A stretch of 64,000 nucleotides of DNA from Salticus scenicus (GCA_963930645.1 OZ005662.1:78027841-78091840), one strand, 5' to 3'. Counted from the stretch's first letter, positions 1 to 10,725 are shown. Notes: generated from the sequence alone by a model not told the origin. Program-made: numbers and translations.

Positions 1-1000
1 ATATAAATTTTCAGCTATATTAAATAAGGCGTTTAGACGCTATCACACTTTTAAAAATTTGGTCCGATAGGCCATAATAATAAAGAACTTTTCTTGGTGT
101 CCCTGTAAAGAAACTATACGTGCGAGATTCACCAAAATCAATAGAGTTCGTGCTACCGCGACTTACAACATACGTACCAACTTTCATCTCCTTCGAGCAA
201 AGCGCGTTCACTCACACGCATACACACTTGCATACACACATACACACATACATCATCGTAAAAATAATGAAAACGGACTCAGAGAACCTCAAAACGTATA
301 GTAACATCAAAATCTCATATTCGGATTTTTGACATGATTACAATACTTTCTTCACTATTGTGTTCGGAAAGTAAAAAGGTGAAAACAAAATTCATAATAG
401 TAAAAAAAAAAATAAAAAATAAAAAAAAATAAAATCAATAAATGCATAGAAATGTTTTATTTGGAAATTTTTTATTTTCAGTAGCATTTAGATAGAAAAT
501 GTAAACTCTTTTAGTGTGACACCTTTACAATTTCCATTCTTATCTGAAAATTTTTGGTTCAAATAAAAATAAAGCGTAGGCAATTCCTGTGAGAGTAGAG
601 TAGACGGCTTTAGAATGCATAGTATATAATAATCAATAAATAAAATTTTTCGTAGCTTTATTATGCGAACTGTTTTACGGTAATCGACATAAAATCTAAC
701 TTTTAAAGACGTTTAAAAAATTTGAATATTAAATCATCATAAAAAAATATTATGAATATGGCAAAAAATTCTCGTGCTTGTGGATTTAAAACTTAGTTTA
801 AGCAATCGTAAGAATATGGGTCGAAAAACACATTACATTAAAAAAAAGGAAATATTTAAAAATATTCTAAAATATGTAGGCAGTACGTGATTTTATACTT
901 ACGTTTACTTAATAGATTATATGGAAAAAGTCACGAAAATTTACACAAGGCAGAGTGCATTTTTTATCAGGAAAAAAGAAAAAGAAAAAAAAAAAAAAAG
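1..1000. other. gene-free AT-rich stretch
   Basis: No gene is seen. A CA-rich run lies at about 210-260 and is followed by a tail ending near 380 in 'aaagtaaaaaggtgaaa', the same ending as the dispersed repeat at 26.9-27.5 kb. This part is therefore probably a degenerate member of that repeat family. The rest is simple AT-rich sequence with A-tracts. Confidence 0.4.
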
Positions 1001-1440
1001 ATGAAAATATAAACCACTTTCTTGTCGGCCTGACAAATTTACCCAAATGTAGAATTTCCATTTGAAAATCAAAATCTTTTATCATTGTCATTTTATTGGA
1101 ATCTTTGTCATTTTATTTTTGCCAGTAACAGTTTTATAGCCGTGATATCTGAAGGAGAATAAAGTTTCTATGTAAATCGGAATACATAAACATACAAAAT
1201 AAATAAAAATTTATGAATATAGAATTTTTTTTTTTTTTTTCTAAAGAATATAAAGATTAGATTTTCTTGAAAACAAAAATGAATACATATTAAAAGTCAT
1301 TGCATTAAAAAAGAAGCATTTAAAAAAAATGATTTGAAATGCTTATACTATGAACGAATTTATAGATTTATAGAGAGTTTCATAACATCAGAAAAATTTA
1401 AGACTATTTTAAGAAGATAAATTACATTTTTAGGAAAAAA
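1000..1440. repeat. dispersed repeat, CTGTCGG family
   Basis: This is a degenerate interspersed repeat. It has a segment around 'tgtcggcctgacaaattta', then an aacagttttatag block near 1130, and an attaaaaaagaa...tttatagagagttt block near 1305-1380. The same blocks in the same order recur at 7.4, 8.3-9.06, 9.7 and 10.4 kb, and the last block recurs at 9.31-9.38 kb. No coding content or terminal repeats could be recognised. Confidence 0.5.
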
Positions 1441-1566
1441 ATAGTTTTATGGTCGGCTTTTTCTGAAAACTTTTTGCACAGTAAAATAAATAAATAAATA
1501 AATAAATAAATAAAAATTATGATTTTTTTTTTTTTTTTTTCAAATTCAGACAAATTCACTCAAATT

Positions 1567-2011
1567 CACTGAGAAAAAATTGTGTAACTGACATCTAGAA
1601 TCAAAATTGTGGCTCTAGAAAAAATAGTTCCATCTCATCCTTATAACTTCTAGTCTCCTTGGAAAACGAGTTCTAGAGCATTTGCCTATATTATCGAGGA
1701 CAAAGATATTTAAAAATTTCTGCAAATAAATGAGACTACAAGAGGCGCGTTTCAGCAACTATAATCTTGATTTATTACCCAATTCTAGAAAATCATGCGA
1801 GAATTTCTCACCATACAAAATATTCGGTATATTTAGAATATTGTTTCACCATCTAGGAATGTGTAAACTAGAAATTCTCGATCATTTCGCCTATTCACTT
1901 TATTGGCGTGCATTACGTGCATAGCTCGGAAATCTATATTTCTAGTTATGGGATTTAGAAAATGACCACTTATTCATTCTAGAGAAAAGCGGTATATTTT
2001 TTTTATTAGTG
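1567..2011 (-). mobile_element. CACTGAG-type MITE, copy 1
   Basis: This non-autonomous element of about 445 bp begins CACTGAGAAAAAATTGTG and ends in a degenerate TTAGTG next to TA. Internally it is rich in TCTAGAA motifs. It is the reverse complement of the copies at 2573-2807 plus 7024-7259 and at 36052-36503, which fixes its limits. TA next to the ends suggests a Tc1/mariner-type origin, but no coding sequence remains. Confidence 0.65.
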
Positions 2012-2084
2012 TATGAAATTTCAGTCTCAAAGAGATAAGTTTTATACTTTCGCATTTTATCCGTGTTTCTAACTGTTTTATGCA

Positions 2085-2206
2085 TACCCAGACAGCACAT
2101 CGCCTCCCCAGGATATCTTCAAGATGTCTTCTGGATGAAAAGACATCCCAGAAACGTCCTTAAGATGCACTGTGGATAAGTTAACCCTAACTGTGCTGTT
2201 AGGGTA
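2085..2206. mobile_element. small TIR element (CCCAGACAGCACA)
   Basis: A 122-bp element is bounded by TACCCAGACAGCACA and its near-perfect inverted copy ending ...TGTGCTGTTAGGGTA. It has no coding capacity and this window shows no second copy. It is classified only as a MITE. Confidence 0.5.
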
Positions 2207-2364
2207 CAGTATCTGAAGCAGTTTAAATATATCTGTAAAACGGAAGGTATGCACACGTAAAAGTAAGAAAGAAGCATCAATACATAAAAGATTTTTTTTT
2301 CCTGCTAAAGGATGTGAGTACAAGTTTTTGTTTCAAAACCATAATTACATATCATAGTATATAT

Positions 2365-2513
2365 CACAGCTAAAAAAAACTCAACTTTACTGCCAGAAAT
2401 TCTCTGTAATTTAAGAAAATAGTCGTAAATTACGGAAAAATTACGTTGACAGACGTATTTTTCTGTAATTACAGAGAATTTCTGGCAGCAAAGTTGCATT
2501 TTTTTAACATTAT
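2365..2513. mobile_element. CACTGT foldback MITE, subfamily B
   Basis: This is a near-palindromic copy about 149 bp long. Its arms contain the shared core CTGCCAGAAATTCTCTGT and its complement. The tips are of the 'aactttgctg' type (subfamily B), and the outer left tip is degenerate (cacagctaaa). It is flanked by TA-rich sequence. Confidence 0.8.
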
Positions 2514-2572
2514 GTAGCCACAAGAAAAAAAAAAAAAAACATGTTAAAAACACAAATTCTTTGACATGCGTA

Positions 2573-2807
2573 AAACCAAGAAAATAATGTATACCACTTT
2601 CATCTAAAACGAATAAGTAGACATTTTCTAAATCCCTTAACTAGAAATATGGGTTCCCGAGTTATGTGTATAAGGTAAACGAATAACCTAAACAGACGAA
2701 TTGATCAAGAATTTCTAGTCTACACTTTTCTAGAATGTTAAACAATATTATGAGTATTACGATTTCTTTGTATTACGAGAAATTCTCGTTGATTTACTAG
2801 AATTGTG
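2573..2807 (+). mobile_element. CACTGAG-type MITE copy 2, left half
   Basis: This is the left half of a MITE interrupted by the Helitron pair. It aligns with 36060-36287 (both have 'tttctaaatcc' and 'aactagaaatat' in order). It stops exactly at 'aattgtg', where the uninterrupted copy reads 'aattgggttataaac'. The right half resumes at 7024. Confidence 0.7.
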
Positions 2808-3300
2808 TCTATCTATATATATAATAAAATAAGATGTTTGTGTGTGTGTGTGTGTCATTGTGTATGTATTTCCAGAGCTTTTTAAGAAAACGGCTGATGG
2901 CTGAGCTACAAAATTTGCATGGTGGTTCGTAATGACCTCTCCTGATGCACCTCGAAGCCCGATTTTCGAATTTTGTTTTAGTTTTCTTTTAATTAATTAA
3001 AATGTTAAAATAAAAACCTTCTAATTACTGATAAATTGGCCATTTAATTTTAATCCTTAATTTAATTGTTGCCCCCAAAAAAATTATCATTATTTTTTCG
3101 ACAGAAAAAAAAAAAAAAAAAAAAAAACGTAAAAAATAAAAATTACATTTATTTAAAATATTTAATTTTAATCCTTTATTTAATTGTTGCCAAAAAAATT
3201 ATCATTATTTTTTCGACAGAAAAAAAACGTGAACAATAAAAATTACATTTATTTAAAATGAGGAAAGTAAATTAAAAAAAATTAGAAATATCAGTCGTAT

Positions 3301-3822
3301 CCGCGATTGTAATGAAATGCTCGCCCTCTGGTGGGCTAAGGTGAAATTCAATTAACATGCTTTAATTCGGCTTCCATCAAGCGCCATTGCATGCCGATGT
3401 TTAGTTTCACATATATTTATTGAATAAAAATGAATAAATCCGGTAAAAAAGATAACACATATTGTTGTGTGCTCCAGTGTAACTCCAAAGGACCAAGAAA
3501 TCCAGAATTAAGCTTCCATTTATTTCCAAATGACAAATTTAAAATTTCAGTTGCTTCGGCTAATGGAAGTAAAGAATTAATCAGATGATTTTAAACTAAT
3601 ATTTGTTCAACTTCAGTTAAAAACCTACTTCCGATCGAACTTTTAATAAACTGAAATATTTTTTTTCAAAAGCAATCAATTTTCCATGATGTAATGGTGG
3701 AGAAATTATAGTACGAATATTAAGTAGAATAACAAAAAGAACAATAATAGATACACGTAGCTGTAATATTTGCTAACAACAAGAGCTGAAAAAGCGCCAT
3801 CTATCGATCATTACAAACGCGG
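3301..3822 (+). mobile_element. THAP-bearing mini-element, copy 1
   Basis: A 522-bp insertion is present in Helitron 1 and absent at the equivalent point of Helitron 2 (near 5832, 'gtcgtatcgttac'). Its ends are CCGCGATTGTAATGA and the inverted TCATTACAAACGCGG, with AT on each side. Because the empty site has a single AT, this is either a 2-bp AT duplication or a clean insertion between A and T. Inside lies the start of a THAP-domain reading frame. Subterminal sequences include 'cgccctctggtgg' and 'gcgccatctatcg'. Confidence 0.75.
3430..3588 (+). pseudogene. truncated THAP zinc-finger transposase start
   Basis: This frame of 52 codons starts with ATG and stops with TGA. Residues 11-33 resemble the N-terminus of a THAP domain: a CCVLQC cysteine pair, then NSKG...NPELSFHLFP with the typical aromatic-x-FP ending. 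THAP domains are DNA-binding C2CH fingers found at the start of P-type and some other transposases. The second half (Cys-x2-His) and the catalytic region are missing, so this is a truncated remnant and not a working protein. The same frame is kept at 4124-4282, mostly with conservative changes. I infer that the parent transposon encoded a THAP transposase. Confidence 0.6.
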
Positions 3823-3998
3823 ATCGTTACAAATAAGATACCAAATGAAAGATGCAATTTTTGTTAATCCAACGGATTAAACAGCTGATCGATAGGAAAA
3901 TTAGATTTTTTAAAATTAACTAATGTATGTATTTTAGGTGGCAACAGCAGGAGATTGTATGGAAACCGTTTGGAAATTTTTTTTAATGTGCTACTAAT

Positions 3999-4516
3999 CC
4001 GCAATTGTAATGAAATGCTCGCCCTCTGGTGGGCTAAGGTGAAATTACAATAAACATGCTTTAATTCGAATTCCATCCAGCCGCCATTGCTTATTTAGTT
4101 TCACATATATTTATTGAATAAAAATGAATAAATACGGTAAAAAAGATAACACATACTTTTGTGTGCCACAGTGTAACTCCAAAGGATCAAGAAATCCAGA
4201 ATTAAGCTTCCATTTATTTCCAAATGACAAATTTAAAATTTCAGTTGCTTCGGCTAATGGAAGTAAAGAATTGATCAGATGATTTGAAACTAATATTTTT
4301 TCAACTTCAGTTAAAAATCTACTTCCGATCGAACTTTGAATAAATTGAAGTATTTTTTTCCAAAAGCAATCAATTTTCCATAATGTAATGGCGGAGAAAT
4401 TATAGTACGAATATTAAGTAGAATAACAAAAAGAACAATAATGAATACACGTGGCTATTATATTTACTAACAACTGCAGTTCACAAAGCGCCGTCTATCG
4501 ATCATTACAAACGCGG
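3999..4516 (+). mobile_element. THAP-bearing mini-element, copy 2
   Basis: This is a second 518-bp copy in the same Helitron, in the same orientation. Its ends are CCGCAATTGTAATGA and TCATTACAAACGCGG, again bordered by AT. The empty site in Helitron 2 reads 'gctaccaattaagtc' (near 6000). The two copies are clearly homologous over their whole length and inserted at independent positions. Confidence 0.75.
4124..4282 (+). pseudogene. truncated THAP zinc-finger transposase start, copy 2
   Basis: This is a 52-codon frame matching 3430-3588, with CVPQC as the first cysteine pair and SFHLFP downstream. CVPxC is closer to the usual THAP consensus than in the other copy. It also stops before the C-x2-H pair, at an equivalent TGA. 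The stop in both copies was therefore probably inherited from an already deleted master element. Confidence 0.6.
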
Positions 4517-5352
4517 ATTAAGTCACATGTTTTTTTTTTCTTTTAAGTGGGATTAAAAATTGCAGTTTTGAATTTTTTTTTAATTTTCTTTCACAAACAC
4601 AAACATATAGTATACAGCCTGTACAACACTAGACCAAATTGAAGTTGAAATTTCATCAATATTTAAATAAATAAATGAAAATAAAAATATGTTTAATGGG
4701 AAATATATATAACAATTAAAAGTTTAGTTGTCTAAAATATGGCAGAAATAGCGCTCATAGAATATTGTTACAAGGTATTAAGTCTTATTTTTACAAGGGA
4801 TTAAATCTAAAATGGTGACAAAAATTCAAATGTCGCCAAAGAGAACTATATTAAGGCGGTACTATGATCATGCTTACAAACCATGAATTATATATAACCA
4901 CAAAAAATTAATTGTCTCATGCAACAGACGTAGCCGGTCATAGCATATTATAATATTTAGCGTGAAATGGTTATAATTTTTATGGTTGATCGGGGATAAA
5001 CAAAATAAACATAGGAAATAACGTAAAAGCAAATATTATGTGCACCACGTATAGTGTTGTTCAAATGTAAATGGGATTCAAATATAAAAGGGATACTTCA
5101 TTTTTTTCGATACTATCTATTTCGAAACTGTTATCTAATAAGGACTTAATGGAAGCCTATTGGTAAACCATTGTCTCAGGTAATAGAGACAAGCGCCCGA
5201 GTTTTAGCGGATGACCAAATCGCTACCGAAGGCAGCAGGGATCCGAAGCGAGCTTTTCAGCAATTTTAGTATTTTATTTTACTTTTATAAAGCTATATAG
5301 AAAAGAGTTTAGTTTAAATTTAGTGACCAGCGAAGCGGGCAAAGCCTGCTAG

Positions 5353-7023
5353 TATATATAATAAAATAAGATGTTTGTGTGTGTATGTGTGTGTTATTGT
5401 GTATGTATTTCCAGATCTTTTTAAGAAAACGGCTGATGGCTGAGCTACAAAAATTTGCATGGTGGTTCGTAATGACCTCTCCTGATGCACCTCGAAGCCC
5501 GATTTTCGAATTTTGTTTTAGTCTTCTTTTAATTAATTAAAATGTTAAAGTAAAAACCTTCTAATTACTGATAAATTGGCCATTTAATTTTAATCCTTAA
5601 TTTAATTGTTGCCAAAAAAAAAATTATCATTATTTTTTCGACAGAAAAAAAAAAACGTGAACAATAAAAATTACATTTATTTCAAATATTTAATTTTAAT
5701 CCTTAATTTAATTGTTGCCAAAAAAATTATCATTATTTTTTCGACAGAAAAAAAAAAAACGTGAACAATAAAAATTACATTTATTTAAAATGAGGAAAGT
5801 AAATAAAAAAAAATTAGAAATATCAGTCGTATCGTTACAAATAAGATACCAAATGAAAGACGCAATTTTTGTGAATCCAACGGATTAAACAGCTTATCGA
5901 TCGGACAATTAGATTTTTTAAAATTAACTAATGTATGTATTTTAGGTGGCAACAGCAGGAGATTGTATGGAAACTGTTTGGAAATTTTTTTTAAATGTGC
6001 TACCAATTAAGTCACATGTTTTTTTTAAGTGGGATTAAAAATTGCAGTTTTTAATTTTTTTTTAATTTTCTTTCACAAACACAAACATATAGTATACAGT
6101 GCAGCCAGATTTGAGTAAAATTTTTATTCAACAGCCGCTGTTAAATTTTACTTGTAACGGTTACCTAATTACATAGACGATTTCTGTGAAAAATGCTTCG
6201 AAACAATTACGAAACCGTTTCAAATAAAATTTAGTGGTGGGAATTAAATAAAAATTTCCCTCAATCTGGCAGCACTGATAGTATACAGCCTGTATAACAC
6301 TAGACCAAAGTGAAGTTCAAATTTCATCAATATTTAAATAAATAAATGAAAATAAAAATATGTTTAATGGGAAATATATATAACCATTAAAAGTTTAGTT
6401 GTCTAAAATACGGCAGAAATAGCGCTCATAGCCTATTGTTACAAGGTATTAAGTCTTATTTTTACAAGGGATTAAATCTAAAATGGTGACAAAAATTCAA
6501 AAGTCACCAAAGAGAATTATATTAAGGCGGTACTATGATCATGCTTACAAGCCATGAATTATATATAACCACAAAAAATTAATTGTCTCATGCAACAGAC
6601 GTAGCCGGTCATAGCATATTATAATATTTAGCGTGAAATTGTTATAAATTTTATGGTTGTTCGGGGATAAACAAAATAAACATAGGAAATAACGTAAAAG
6701 CAAATATTATGTGCACCACGTATAGTGTTGTTCATATGTAACTTGGATTCAAATATAAAAGAAATACTTCATTTTTTTCGATACTGTCTATTTCGAAACT
6801 GTTATCTAACAAGGACTTAATGGAAGCCTATTGGTAAACCATTGTCTCAGGTAATAGGGACAAGCGCCCGAGTTTTAGCGGATGACCAAATCGCTACCGA
6901 AGTCAGCAGGGATCCGAAGCGAGCTTTTGAGCAATTTTAGTATTTTATTTTATTTTTATAAAGCTATATAGAAAATAGTTTCCTTTAAATTTAGTGACCA
7001 GCGAAGCGGGCAAAGCCTGCTAG
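5353..7023 (+). mobile_element. non-autonomous Helitron 2
   Basis: This 1671-bp element follows the CTAG of Helitron 1 directly. It starts TATATATAATAAAATAAG, so the first few bases seen in Helitron 1 (TCTATC) are missing. It ends with the same AGCGGGCAAAGCCTGCT hairpin and CTAG. It is collinear with Helitron 1 apart from the two THAP mini-elements absent here and a hAT-type MITE present only here. No coding sequence is recognised. Confidence 0.85.
6097..6277. mobile_element. hAT-type MITE in Helitron 2
   Basis: A 181-bp insertion has ends CAGTGCAGCCAGATTTGAG and the inverted CTCAATCTGGCAGCACTG. It is flanked by an exact 8-bp direct repeat ATAGTATA (6089-6096 and 6278-6285). The corresponding empty site in Helitron 1 (4607-4614) has one ATAGTATA. 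A CAGTG end with an 8-bp duplication is typical of the hAT superfamily. Confidence 0.9.
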
Positions 7024-7259
7024 TTATAAAATTTAATAATAATTACTAAAACTCGCCTCTTCTGTTCACATTTAATTACAGAGATTTTTAAATTTGATTG
7101 ACTACTATAATATAGGGAAATGGTCTAGAATTCCAATAGGAGTTTTTAGAACTCGCTAGCAAAGGGAGTCTAGAATTTAAAAGAATGACATGGAAAATTC
7201 TTTCAATCAGAGCCACAATTTAGATTCTAGATGTCAGTCACATAATTTTTTTTTCAGTG
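7024..7259 (+). mobile_element. CACTGAG-type MITE copy 2, right half
   Basis: This continues the MITE broken at 2807. It begins 'ttataaaa', matching 36288 onward in the uninterrupted copy, and ends with a T-tract and CAGTG. Together the halves total about 470 bp. Confidence 0.7.
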
Positions 7260-7389
7260 TAGTCTACATTAATTTGTACAGCGTTTACTTGATAGATTAA
7301 TCTAGAATAAAGTTAAGATTATTTTATGGAAATAATGCATGTTTATAGAGTAAGGGTATTTTTATCCATAAATTTTGTTATTTTATATA

Positions 7390-7560
7390 AAGGATATTAT
7401 AGAAATGCAAACCACTTACCTGTCGTCTTGACATATTTACTCAAAATTCGTATTTCAATCTCAAAAAGAGAAGATTTATAGATTGCCATTTTATTCTTAT
7501 CTGTAACGGTTTTTATAGTATGCTATTTAAAACAGTTTTAGAGATGTTTATAAAATGAAA
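7390..7560. repeat. dispersed repeat, CTGTCGG family
   Basis: This is a short degenerate copy: 'cctgtcgtcttgacatattta', then a T-rich block, then 'gtaacggtttttatag'. The order of blocks matches 1000-1150 and 8868-9000. Confidence 0.45.
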
Positions 7561-7695
7561 TACACACTCAAAAATTTGAAGAAATATTTTATGCGTTAAA
7601 TTTAAAGTTAAGATTTTAACAATACACTGTTAAAAAATTCAGTTCAAATTTGAATGCAGTAAATTTATAAGACATACCATAATATGGGTCAACCT

Positions 7696-7848
7696 CACGC
7701 TGTAAAAAAATATGTACTATTTGCTGCCAGAAACTCTCTGTAATTTGAGAAAATGCGCGTAATTTACAAAAAAATTACTTTGTTAGGACGTATTTTCTCA
7801 AGTTACACTGAATTTCTGGCAGAAAATAGGACATATTGTTTACAGTAC
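7696..7848. mobile_element. CACTGT foldback MITE, subfamily A
   Basis: This is a palindromic copy whose arms carry the shared core, with tips of the TATTTGCTGCCAG type (subfamily A). The left tip has a small insertion (CACGCTGT instead of CACTGT), and the right arm contains a mutation (agttacactgaattt). Confidence 0.75.
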
Positions 7849-8094
7849 ACTTTTAAATTTCCTACTTCTTATGCAATTGAATTTAATTTGCACCGACAAT
7901 TGGAGCTACTATACATTCACTCACAAGGGAAGTATGAATCAGTAAATTCCTATTGAAAGCAAAACCAAGCTTAAATTAGAGAGAGTGGTTGAAAACATAG
8001 GATAAAGTGCAAATTTTGTGCAACAGCTCGCTCATGGCCAACATAAGACCCTAGAAAATTTAGCCCATTTTATCAAAATAAACGAAGGGATGAA

Positions 8095-8270
8095 TTAGCA
8101 GGCAATAAAACGTAACTCAGTGCCAGAGTGTTTGATTTGAGACAATAAGGTGTTCAGTTCAATCCCCGTTTTAGTCGGTTCAACATAAAATTATCAAATC
8201 ATGGTAAAAGGTTACACCATCGGGTGGATGCAGTTATTTCAGTACCAAGTTCGGTTCAAATTAACACAAT
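8095..8270 (+). repeat. degenerate tRNA-derived SINE-like repeat
   Basis: An A-box-like 'GTAACTCAGTGCCAGAG' (near 8112) is followed about 40 bases later by a B-box-like 'GTTCAATCC'. That is the spacing of a tRNA internal promoter. The cloverleaf stems do not close convincingly, so this is a relic and not a tRNA gene. It sits in a segment whose flanks ('acataagaccctagaaaat') recur at 10.08 kb. Confidence 0.4.
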
Positions 8271-8299
8271 ATTTTTAACAGTGTAATTTTACTTTTTCG

Positions 8300-8818
8300 A
8301 TACATTTTTTAGAAGAAAAATACCGTAATCTTGAAAAAATATAAATGAAATTTTGGTGCATCTGTACATTTCGATGAATTCATAATTCATAAGAATAACA
8401 TTTTTATGTTCGCATTTCTTTGAAACATAAACAGAAAAGAAAAACGCAGAAGGAAAAATAAACTTTTCAGCTATCGTCCTTACAAATATATCCAAACAAA
8501 GAATTTCATTCTGAAAATGCGAAGATATTTATTTTGTTATTTTACATCCGTCTCTAAATCAGTTTTATAGACATAGTATTTGGGGCAGAAAAAATGTTCT
8601 GTACAAAACGGAATATGTATACACAAAAACATACTCAAAATAAATAAATTAGTTTAAATTTCTCGGTACAAAAATTTATTTTTCACTTAGTCAAGAATGT
8701 AAACACTAGTTTTTTCCCTTTTTAAAATAATACGAATACATAACAAAAGTTATTGCATTAAAAAGAAACATAAAAAAAAAAAAAAAAATCAGATATGTAG
8801 TCTAGGTACGACTATAAA

Positions 8819-8852
<34 letters not shown>

Positions 8853-9053
8853 GAAAATGTAAATTATTTCCCTGTCGGCTTAACAATTTTACTCAAACAT
8901 ATAATTTCAAATTCAAAATGAGAAACTTTATATTTCGGCATTTTATTTTCATCCGTAACAGTTTTATGGATGTATCTAAAGAATATTAAAAATTTCTTTA
9001 TAAAACGGAAAATACACATACGTACTCGAAAATAAATAAATAGATAATCAGTA

Positions 9054-9060
<7 letters not shown>
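8300..9060. repeat. dispersed repeat, CTGTCGG family, two degenerate copies
   Basis: Two successive copies (about 8300-8790 and 8860-9060) show the fixed order of a tcggcttaacaattttact-type block, a ttttattttcatccgtaacagttttat block and an ataaataaat tail. They are separated by A-tracts of 20-30 bases. No function can be inferred. Confidence 0.45.
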
Positions 9061-9090
<30 letters not shown>

Positions 9091-9095
9091 CAGTA

Positions 9096-9253
9096 CACTG
9101 TCAAAAAAGTCCTGTTTGCTGCCAGAAATTTTCTTTAATTCAGAAAAATGCGTTCTATCAACGAAAAAATTACGTTGACAAAACGTATTTTTCTGAACTT
9201 CAGAAAATTTCTGGCAGCAAACTGCAGCAAACAGGACTTTTTTTTTGACAATG
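9096..9253. mobile_element. CACTGT foldback MITE, subfamily C
   Basis: This palindromic copy begins CACTGTCAAAAAAGTCCTG. The left arm reads TTTGCTGCCAGAAA and the right arm TTTCTGGCAGCAAACTGCAGCAAAC. The second arm duplicates a 'ctgcag' unit typical of subfamily C. TA flanks the left end, and the right end is followed by ATGTA. Confidence 0.8.
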
Positions 9254-9465
9254 TAGTGTAAAATTAAATTTCCTTTTTTCAAAATTATGTATACAAATAA
9301 AAACATTTTGTATTAAAAAAGAACCATTTAACAAAATTAAATATAAAATCTCTGCATGGATTTATAGAGAGTTTTATTAATATATCACATCAGAAAATAA
9401 AGGACATTTGTGTAAAAAAAAAGTTCGAATTTCTCTTAATATAAACAGAAAAAAAAATGTATAGT

Positions 9466-9704
9466 GTAACCACGTTTCACAAAACTACCAGTGATGAACA
9501 GTCCAAATTCTTGGAGGGGTGTCCAAATTGACGGAAAGGTTGGGATTTGGAAAACATCCAGTCATTCGGCACTCTCTTGTCGCTTATTTTCTCTCTACCA
9601 CCCCTATTTTAACATTGGACTCGTTGAGTCAGCACCTGCGCAGAGGCTTCGATGGTTTCAAGAAATATGGCTGAAAAGTATGGAAATGTGAACCAGGGTT
9701 TTGC
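9466..9704. mobile_element. possible TIR element (AACC..GTTTCACA)
   Basis: A segment of about 240 bp, noticeably more GC-rich than its surroundings, lies between 'gtgtaaccacgtttcaca' and 'tgtgaaccagggttttgc'. These ends are imperfect inverted repeats of each other. The 66-codon frame inside has no recognisable domain. This is tentative, as no second copy is present. Confidence 0.3.
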
Positions 9705-9900
9705 ATGAAAGACAAATTTACACAAATATAGAATTCAATCTAAAAAGGAAAAATTTTATGTTTTGTCATTTACTACTTATTTTTAATTGTTCTACAGATA
9801 CAGCGTATATAGCATACAGAAGGATCTCGATGAAACGAAAATTTGAAATACAGATTTTTTTTTTTCTTAAATGGGTGAGTTGTTGTGAAAAATTTGCCCT
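9705..9900. repeat. dispersed repeat, CTGTCGG family, partial
   Basis: This partial copy has 'acaaatttacacaaatatagaa', a tttgtcattt block and a cgatgaaac...aaatacagattttt tail in family order. It immediately precedes a foldback MITE, as at 7.4-7.7 kb, so the two blocks may be an old duplication. Confidence 0.4.
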
Positions 9901-9903
9901 TTA

Positions 9904-10034
9904 CACTGTAAAAAATATTTGCTGCCAGAAATTCTCTGTAATTTAAGGAAATACGCGTAATTTATGAAAAAAATGAACGTATTTTCTCTAATTACAGAGA
10001 ATTTCTGGCTGCAAATAGGATACATTTTTTACAG
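9904..10034. mobile_element. CACTGT foldback MITE, subfamily A
   Basis: This palindromic copy of about 131 bp begins CACTGTAAAAAATATTTGC and ends TTTTACAGTA. Its loop is shortened compared with the 149-bp copies. Confidence 0.8.
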
Positions 10035-10157
10035 TATAAAGTGCAAATTTTGTGCAATAAATCACCCATGAGCCAACATAAGACCCTAGAAAATGTAGTC
10101 TCCTTTTATGAAAATCAACAAAAGAGAGAATTAAAGGAAAAAATACGAAAAAAAAAA

Positions 10158-10159
<2 letters not shown>

Positions 10160-10212
<53 letters not shown>
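10160..10212. repeat. (TA)n microsatellite
   Basis: About 26 uninterrupted TA units, bordered by an A-tract and a T-tract. Confidence 0.95.
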
Positions 10213-10215
<3 letters not shown>

Positions 10216-10379
10216 TTTTTTTTTTCTTGCTTAAGAATGAAAGTTTAATTTTTTGTTTCAAAATTTATACCAACAGATACTCCCTTCAAAAACAAAATAT
10301 AAAAAATACAATATTCTGAAATACGTAACCTATACATGAATTCATACAAAACTTACTCTATAGATTATACCCAAAAAGT

Positions 10380-10660
10380 GAAGAATGTTTAAGGAAAATA
10401 AAGTATATTTGTATTTCAAAGAAATAAAAAATGTTTATGTATGAATTTCCTTGAAATACAAACAAGAATTGACAGAAATGAAAAACACTTCCCTGTCGGC
10501 CTGAAAAATTTACACAAACATCGAATGTCAAATTTATATAGAGAACTTTTATATTTCGATGTTTTATTCTGTTATGTAACTGATTTAATAGTATGATTAT
10601 TTGAACAGTTTTAAAGATATTTATAAAAAGTAAACGAAACACACACAAACAAAGAAATAA
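10380..10660. repeat. dispersed repeat, CTGTCGG family
   Basis: This copy contains 'cctgtcggcctgaaaaattta' and the preceding 'tgaatttccttgaaatacaaac' block also seen near 8410. The family order is kept. Confidence 0.5.
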
Positions 10661-10725
10661 TTAGAAATATTTAGTTTAGAAAATTTGGAGTGGAAGGATG
10701 ATTTTTATACCAACTATGTGAAAAA

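Larger units (their letters stand above)
2808..5352 (+). mobile_element. non-autonomous Helitron 1
   Basis: The element starts TCTATCTATATATATAAT and runs through a TG microsatellite. It ends with a GC-rich hairpin (AGCGGGCAAAGCCTGCT) and a terminal CTAG, the standard Helitron 3' signature. The flanking MITE is restored exactly when this element and the next are removed, which confirms the outer limits. No Rep or helicase sequence is present, so it is non-autonomous. It is 2545 bp long, about 0.9 kb longer than its partner because two THAP mini-elements are inserted in it. Homologous blocks also occur in the reverse-strand Helitron at 30.3 kb. Confidence 0.85.

Noticed and set aside
8998..9306. 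102-codon minus-strand frame
   Set aside because: It runs through the subfamily C foldback MITE and a T-homopolymer; similar peptides appear at 42354-42662 for the same reason.
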